Shown piece after piece: positions 20,523 through 25,519 of a stretch of 25,519 nucleotides of DNA. The notes beneath the pieces were generated by a model. That model saw only the letters and a program-made list of their open reading frames with translations, was not told the DNA's origin and ran no database searches. A program made the position numbers and the translations under genes. The stretch covers positions 334,509 through 360,027 of the forward strand of contig KZ111140.1 in assembly GCA_002077045.2 (NCBI GenBank), given 5' to 3'. Within the stretch, counting starts at the first letter, position 1. Every line of letters starts with the position of its first letter. This stretch comes from Rachicladosporium sp. CCFEE 5018 (lineage: Eukaryota; Ascomycota; Dothideomycetes; Cladosporiales; Cladosporiaceae).

Positions 20523-21152
20523 CGGATCGCGTCACTTCTCTTCAAGGTCGTAGATCTCGGAAGGCCGTCCTTTGGACAGATTCTAGCTCCAGTATCGATA
20601 TTAACAACACCGGGAGCCAATACCCCGGTTCGAAGTACTGGTGTAAGAAGACTACGGGGTTTGCCTAGCACGGCACTCGTCTTATGCATATTAGAGGCGT
20701 CAATGCTGGTACCCTTAGATATCTCGGACTAGGGCGAAGGCAGTATTAGGATGGGACTGAGACTGCTTTCATGAGGTAAAGCAGGATGAGCAGATCACAG
20801 ACAAATCTTTGAGCTTGCCCGTCCCGCCCATGTCATCAGCTTAGCGGCATCGGGAGCAACAAGTTTGGCCAGGCTCTGTACACTCACCGAGCCGACTCAC
20901 GTTCCAAGATCCCAGAAGTGAATACTTCTTAGTAAGTAACACTCTCTTTTCGTCCCCTTCGCATCAACGCTTTAACTCACTTGCTGTGCTGCATGACTTC
21001 ACTTCGCCATCTCCTCGATGACATATCGGTGCCTCGTGCCTTCACGTGCAATACGCGGCCACGCTAGCTGCTGCAATGGGGCAGTGTTTCGGTCATTTTG
21101 TCTGATGCAGGTGTGAACACTCACCACTACACCAAGCCGTAACATACGACCA
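20523..21152. other. intergenic between BTB copies 3 and 4
   Basis: About 630 bp with no gene recognised. The stretch near 20624-20634 (CCCGGTTCGAA) resembles a tRNA B box, but no tRNA can be folded around it. The last 160 bp carry the array promoter element. Confidence 0.45.
20994..21010 (+). promoter_or_regulatory. TGACTTCACTTCGCCAT element upstream of BTB copy 4
   Basis: Identical over 17 bp to the copy 3 element. Its ACTTCACTTC core (20996-21005) is 157 bp before the ATG of copy 4. Flanking sequence differs strongly, so the element stands out from its surroundings. Confidence 0.45.
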
Positions 21153-22103
21153 ATGGCGGGCAGTATGTCGCCGTCGAAGCACACAAGGTAAGACTCTCTA
21201 TCGGCTTCCCTCAACATTGCGTCCACAGCATACGTCGTCGTCATCTCTCCGTGGCAGCAGGGAGCAGGACCACGCTGCAACGAGTGGTGAATAGTCCTGG
21301 AAGCTAAGCGATGTTTTAGTCGAGATGCTAACCGGTGCAGGATCGACTTCTCGGATCACTTCACCGTCAAAGTAGGAATGCCCACGCTGTCCAAGTCGTA
21401 CGTGCTCCCAACCAAGACGTTCGCTGCTCGGTCGAATCTCTTCAAATCTGCACTATCATCCCGATGGAGGACCGGAGACAAGCCAATTGAGCTTCAAGAC
21501 GTGGGAGTTGCGGCCTTCGAGACGTACGTTCATTGCGTGATCTACAACGAGATCGACTTGACGTACGCGGATAACCGCAATCATCCGCCATTCCTGGCCA
21601 TGATCGATGTCTACTCGCTTGCCGACCGTATGCTGGACTCATATACTGTCAATCTCGCCGTCGACAGCATGTTGTCCGCTGCAAGGGACATGAATTACTG
21701 GCCGGATGATGTGGTTTTGTCGAATATGCACAACTCTGCAGCCGAAGGCAGCCAGCTGAGAAAGCTTGCGATAGATTGGGCTCTTCATGAGTGGCCCGAG
21801 GACGACTTGTATCCTGAGACGTTGACGGAGAATCTTCCGGGTGAGATGCTCGTGGACATCTTTCGTGAGTATCGTCGCATTAAGCACACCTACGGCAACG
21901 GGAGGAAGACTCTCAGCAGTGTGCTCTGGGTCTGCGCACACGAGCGTCCAAGGTGCTACTCCCATCAGCACGATGAAGGTCATCCGGAATGTAATTGGAT
22001 GGCTGCTCGTGCGGCAGTCTTCTGGCGGCGCGGACTATCCTGCACATCTACCAAGGGAGCCGTGGCGGTACGTCTGACCGAGACGTGCCGCGGAGAGGTG
22101 TAA
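21153..22103 (+). CDS. BTB/POZ-domain protein, array copy 4, with C-terminal extension
   Basis: Exons 21153-21187 and 21341-22103, with a 153-nt intron (GTAAGA...TGCAG, phase 2), give 265 aa. The first exon (MAGSMSPSKHT plus two bases) was found by analogy: it has the same 35-nt length and phase as in copy 3. BTB/POZ region about 15-125: FTVKVGMPTLSKSYVLPTKT, RSNLFKSALSSRWRTGD, FETYVHCVIYNEIDLTY and IDVYSLADRMLD. Then LRKLAIDWALHEWPEDD, VDIFREYRRIK, and the motif CYSHQHDEGHPEC. Where copy 3 stops one codon after this motif, copy 4 reads on for 36 residues that match nothing else in the array (NWMAARAAVFWRRG...), probably because the ancestral stop was lost. Confidence 0.83.
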
Positions 22104-22643
22104 TTCCCATGGCTGGTCAATGTGCTGCTGCTGAGCAGTACCCTCTAAGGAGCAGGAGGAGTTCGTCATGGCGGCTCAGCTAGGTGTTCGACACAAAGTG
22201 GTGGGAGCAAGCCTGTACAGTGACCAGGATATGGACTCGAGCGACCAACAGATGTCCTGTTAGGACCACTACATCAACAAGTGTACCGAGAGAAAATGCA
22301 CCAAGTAATGGAATGCTCTAATCTGCCAAGCCATACTCTCGGATCTCCTTTCCTGGCCAATTCCCCCGCAGCAGCATCCCCGCACAACACCATCACAGCC
22401 TCCACCACAACTCTCACCTGTACAGGCGCTTCGCCGACTGACGGCAGATTCCACGCTTGGTAGACACAGAGCCGAGCTCATCGTCAGCTCTCAGGTAAGG
22501 AGGTAGCTACAGCTTCCAATATCTCTTATCTAATTTCCCTACACTATCATCACGTTTGCAATCAAAGTCATAGCAAGACAGCACGCAGGGTTACCGCCAT
22601 ATCGTACCAGAGCTCGAAGTGAAACGGTAACAGCGAGGCAGTC
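22104..22643. other. intergenic: dihydroxyacetone kinase promoter
   Basis: About 540 bp with no gene recognised. A GTAAGGAG string at 22495 and short frames on both strands have no supporting context. It should include the kinase promoter and leader. Confidence 0.4.
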
Positions 22644-24447
22644 ATGTCGGGTAAGATGGCCTCCCACTGGAACCAGAAGAGAGACTGATCCTCCGCAAGC
22701 CAAACACTTCATCAACGACCCCACCCACCTCGTCCTCTCAGCCCTAAAATCCATAACCCTCACAAACCCCACCACAGCCCTCGACTCCTCAAACAAAATT
22801 CTCTACCTCCGCCCCGACGCCGCCAAACCGCAAGTCTCCATCGTCTCCGGCGGCGGCTCCGGCCACGAGCCCTCCTTCGCCGCCTTCGTAGGTCCGGGCC
22901 TGCTCTCCGCAGCCGTCGCAGGCACGATCTTCGCTTCCCCTAGCGCAGAGCAGATTCGAAGATGCATTCTGCAGCGCGTGGAGAAGTCGAGGGGCGTGCT
23001 GGTTGTGGTGATGAATTATACTGGTGACGTGCTGAATTTTGGGATGGCGGTTGAGAAGGCTAAGGCGGCGGGGTTTGAGGTTGAGATGGTGGTTATGGCT
23101 GATGATGCAGGGGTAGGGAGGAGTAAGGGCGGGAAGGTTGGGAGGCGTGGGATCGCGGGGACGGTGCTGGTGCATAAGATTGCTGGGGCGTTGGCGGCGA
23201 GTGGAGCCGCGTTGAAGGATGTATATGAGGTTGCGAAGGTTGTGGCGGAGAATACGGTGTCGATTGGGAGTTCTTTGAGCCATGTGCATGTTCCTGGACG
23301 GGAGGCTGGGGAGGAGGATGAGCTGAAGAAGGATGAGGTTGAGATTGGGATGGGGATTCATAATGAGGATGGGTCGGAGCGGGCGACGACTGACTTGCCT
23401 GGGACTGTAAAGACTATGTTGAAGTATATGCTCGACCAGTCTGATAAGGAACGGGCATTCATCAACATAAGCAAGTCTGAGGAGACTGTGCTGCTCGTCA
23501 ACAATCTCGGTGGCGTTAGTGTATTGGAGATGGGCGGTATAACGATCGAAGTAGTCAATCAGCTGGGATCGGACTACGGCATCAAGCCTGTCCGAATCCT
23601 GTCCGGCACCTTCATGACCTCACTCAACGGTCTAGGCTTCTCGATCTCGCTGCTGAGACTCACAGACGCAGGTGTCGGCAAGTCACTGCTCGAGCTCCTC
23701 GATGCTCCAGCAGAGGCAGCAGGCTGGGCAGCACCGATCAAGACGTCAACGTGGACGAAGCCTCCGACTGAGACTCGAGAAGCGTCGCAGGACGCAGATG
23801 TGGAGAGCAAGCCCTCCAACATTACCATCGACCCTTCGCAAGCCTCGAAAGCGCTCAATGCTGCCCTCGATCGCGTGATCAAAGCCGAGCCCGACATCAC
23901 GCGGTACGACACGGTCGTCGGCGACGGCGACTGCGGTATCGGTCTCAAGCGTGGTGCAGAAGGCGTGAAGCAACATCTCAGCAAAGCCAGCTCCATCAAG
24001 GACGCCGCGCAATTTGTCGACGGCATCACCTCCGTCATTGAAACGACCATGGACGGCACAAGCGGCGCTCTGTATGCCATCTTCCTCAACGCGCTTGCAA
24101 ACGGGTTGCGACAGCAATCTTCGAGCGAAAGCAAGTCTGCGGATCCAGCGATCTGGGCAAAAGCATTGCAAAATGCGAATGAGAGTCTGAGCAGCTATAC
24201 GCCTGCTCAGCCGGGCGATCGGACGCTGATCGATGCACTCTCGCCTTTCGTCGAGGAGCTTACGAAGAGTGGCGATCTGAGCAAGGCGGCGCAGGCGGCG
24301 GATGAGGGGTCGAAGAAGACGAAAGGTATGAAGGCTAGTCTTGGACGAACGGTGTATGTAGGTGGGAGCGGGTATGAGGAGGTGCCTGATCCGGGTGCGT
24401 ATGGGTTGGCGGAGTTCTTCACTGGGCTTGCTGAAGGATCGAGATGA
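22644..24447 (+). CDS. DAK1: dihydroxyacetone (glycerone) kinase, ATP-dependent
   Basis: Exons 22644-22650 (7 nt) and 22700-24447, with a 49-nt intron (GTAAGA...GCAAG, phase 1), give 584 aa, the normal length of single-chain fungal DAKs. Splicing creates MSAKHFIND, the usual N-terminus of the family. The DhaK domain spans about 1-340 and has VSGGGSGHEPSF (Gly/His substrate-binding loop, 52-62) and SLSHVHVP, where His197 is the likely residue that binds dihydroxyacetone covalently. The DhaL domain spans about 385-584 and has VVGDGDCGIG (Asp406, 411 and 413 expected to hold Mg-ATP) and DGTSGALYAIFL. The enzyme phosphorylates dihydroxyacetone to DHAP, feeding glycerol or methylglyoxal-related metabolism into glycolysis, in the cytosol. 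Third-base usage switches sharply along the gene (see findings). Confidence 0.93.
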
Positions 24448-24631
24448 TTCAGTGAAGCCCCATTGGTGCCGCATCCTTTGCTTGGCATCGAGGTCTACAG
24501 CTCACTGTATTTATCCCATTGGCGATTATTTGTTGTGATTGATGCAAGGACGTGTCGGTCGTAACCTCAGCCTCGAGTCCCGTACACGCGTTTGCTTTCT
24601 TGCGACCTCGTTGTAGAACGGTGTGTATCGA

Positions 24632-25519
24632 TCAACACAGCTCAAAGCTCTCGGCGGCTAGCTTACCCGCTTCCCACATATCGATTGCTTTGCCGTCCAT
24701 CATGCCATCGACATAGCAGTCGCTAATCACGCGGTACCCGCCGTCGGGCTCAGGGCGTAGCATGAATGGCACACGCGCCCCGAAGAGCACGCACACGACA
24801 TCACCACGCTGAGTCGTGTGGCTAGTTGATCCGACGTAGCCAGTGGTGCTGGCAAACCATGTTCGGCAATTCGTGGTGGCCCGCAGGGACTTGTAGAAGC
24901 GCTCAGCCGAGCCTGTCGTAGCTGCTGAAACTAGCTCTGGAAGGTCCGCCTCACGATACTCATACCAAAGTCCGATGTTAGCGCGCAGAAAGCACTCGTA
25001 CCCTTTCGGACATCTTGTGCCCTTGTCAACATAGCACTCGTGGCAGACGTCGAAATCTCCGCGATCACAGATGCCGCATGTGTACGCCACTACGGGAGCT
25101 CGAGTCGGCACTGAAGGTGACGAGAGGTCGTCGTTGCATGCATCGCACCACACGATACTTGTGGTGCAATGGAAATTCTGCGTCATAGCTTTGTCTTCAA
25201 TGAGCCAAGCTGCAAAGTCTGCGAAGTGTTCTGGTGCCGCTCGCGAGATACGAGTGTCATCCTTGTCATCTTCGTTGAGATTCGATGCCCTCCATCTGTC
25301 TTGAGTAGTGATTCGAGCAACGTCTTGCCAAGTGTCTGCAGCAATGAAGGCCAACGTCGAGGTGGAAGCACCCAGTCCTTGTGGCTGCATGCCATTCTTG
25401 GTCAACACTGCTGTCGTGAAGTCTACTGCTCCTAACACGAGGCCTCGTACAACAAGCCGCTTGGACGCCAAATTGGCTTGACACCCAAGATCACGAGACG
25501 TATTGTAAAGCCACGTGGG
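24632..25519 (-). CDS. HET-type protein, C-terminal part with ZZ-like zinc finger (5' end outside window)
   Basis: The frame is open from the window edge (295 residues visible), so the start and any HET domain lie beyond 25519. Visible order: SKRLVVRGLVLGAVD near the edge; a Cys-rich ZZ-like finger, WCDAC ... YTCGICDRGDFDVCHECYVD then GTRCPKGYEC; and the region FASTTGYVGSTSHTTQRGDV followed by VCVLFGARVPFMLRP and YRVISDCYVDGMMDG, which I recognise as the usual C-terminal part of fungal heterokaryon-incompatibility proteins. HET proteins trigger cell death or vegetative incompatibility on non-self recognition; ZZ fingers bind peptides or proteins. The usual His pair of ZZ fingers is not seen; a C-x5-C occupies that place. 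The HET domain itself is not in view, so the class is inferred from the C-terminus. Confidence 0.75.
   Translation of the reverse strand, partial: PTWLYNTSRDLGCQANLASKRLVVRGLVLGAVDFTTAVLTKNGMQPQGLGASTSTLAFIAADTWQDVARITTQDRWRASNLNEDDKDDTRISRAAPEHFADFAAWLIEDKAMTQNFHCTTSIVWCDACNDDLSSPSVPTRAPVVAYTCGICDRGDFDVCHECYVDKGTRCPKGYECFLRANIGLWYEYREADLPELVSAATTGSAERFYKSLRATTNCRTWFASTTGYVGSTSHTTQRGDVVCVLFGARVPFMLRPEPDGGYRVISDCYVDGMMDGKAIDMWEAGKLAAESFELC

Noticed and set aside
20620..20650. Possible tRNA B box (GGTTCGAA)
   Set aside because: No A box, acceptor stem or anticodon arm could be placed around it.
16228..22103. Idea that the BTB array is a biosynthetic or defence island
   Set aside because: No polyketide, peptide synthetase, P450, transporter, nuclease or mobile gene lies within it; only BTB copies are seen.
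22789..23361. 190-codon minus-strand frame rich in Asn, His, Pro and Leu
   Set aside because: It is entirely antisense to the conserved dihydroxyacetone kinase; its odd composition reflects the third-base pattern of that gene.
23574..24474. Long minus-strand frames under the kinase C-terminal half
   Set aside because: The plus strand here encodes the conserved DhaL domain; the minus frames are shadows.

Overview
This is about 25.5 kb of nuclear DNA from a filamentous ascomycete. Many short introns (46-70 nt) with GT...AG ends, moderate GC content, the gene families present (Cdc25-type RasGEF, HET/ZZ protein, fungal-type BTB proteins, fungal_trans transcription factor) and the low gene density all fit. 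The protein style suggests a Dothideomycete of the Mycosphaerellales/Capnodiales kind, but that placement is inference.

Left part (1-6.2 kb): the 3' end of a von Willebrand A-domain protein with a Gln/Gly/Pro/Tyr-rich tail; an AIG2/GGCT-like protein with an altered signature loop; a six-exon epoxide hydrolase on the minus strand; and a secreted, probably GPI-anchored GH16 glycosidase on the minus strand.

Middle (6.7-15.5 kb): a Cdc25-type Ras guanine-nucleotide exchange factor (SH3, WW-like, REM, RasGEF) on the minus strand. It is divergent from a C2H2 / fungal_trans transcription factor on the plus strand. The two are separated by a 2.8 kb gene-free region that is presumably regulatory.

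Right part (16.2-22.1 kb): a tandem, same-strand array of four BTB/POZ paralogs and one broken copy. All four intact genes share one architecture: a 35-38 nt first exon that ends in phase 2, then one long exon. Three intact copies end in the same C-x2-H-x-H-x3-H-x2-C motif, which is degenerate in the first copy and partly changed in the pseudogene. A 10-bp element, ACTTCACTTC, lies upstream of each intact copy and a decayed form lies upstream of the pseudogene. This array is the most interesting part of the window.

Far right (22.6-25.5 kb): dihydroxyacetone kinase, whose first exon has only 7 coding nt, and the 3' part of a HET-type protein with a ZZ-like zinc finger that runs off the window edge.

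No rRNA, tRNA, CRISPR array or recognisable transposon was found. The genes do not form a single pathway. The shared story is local expansion and decay of the BTB family. Exon junctions were deduced by hand from splice-site consensus, frame continuity and family similarity.
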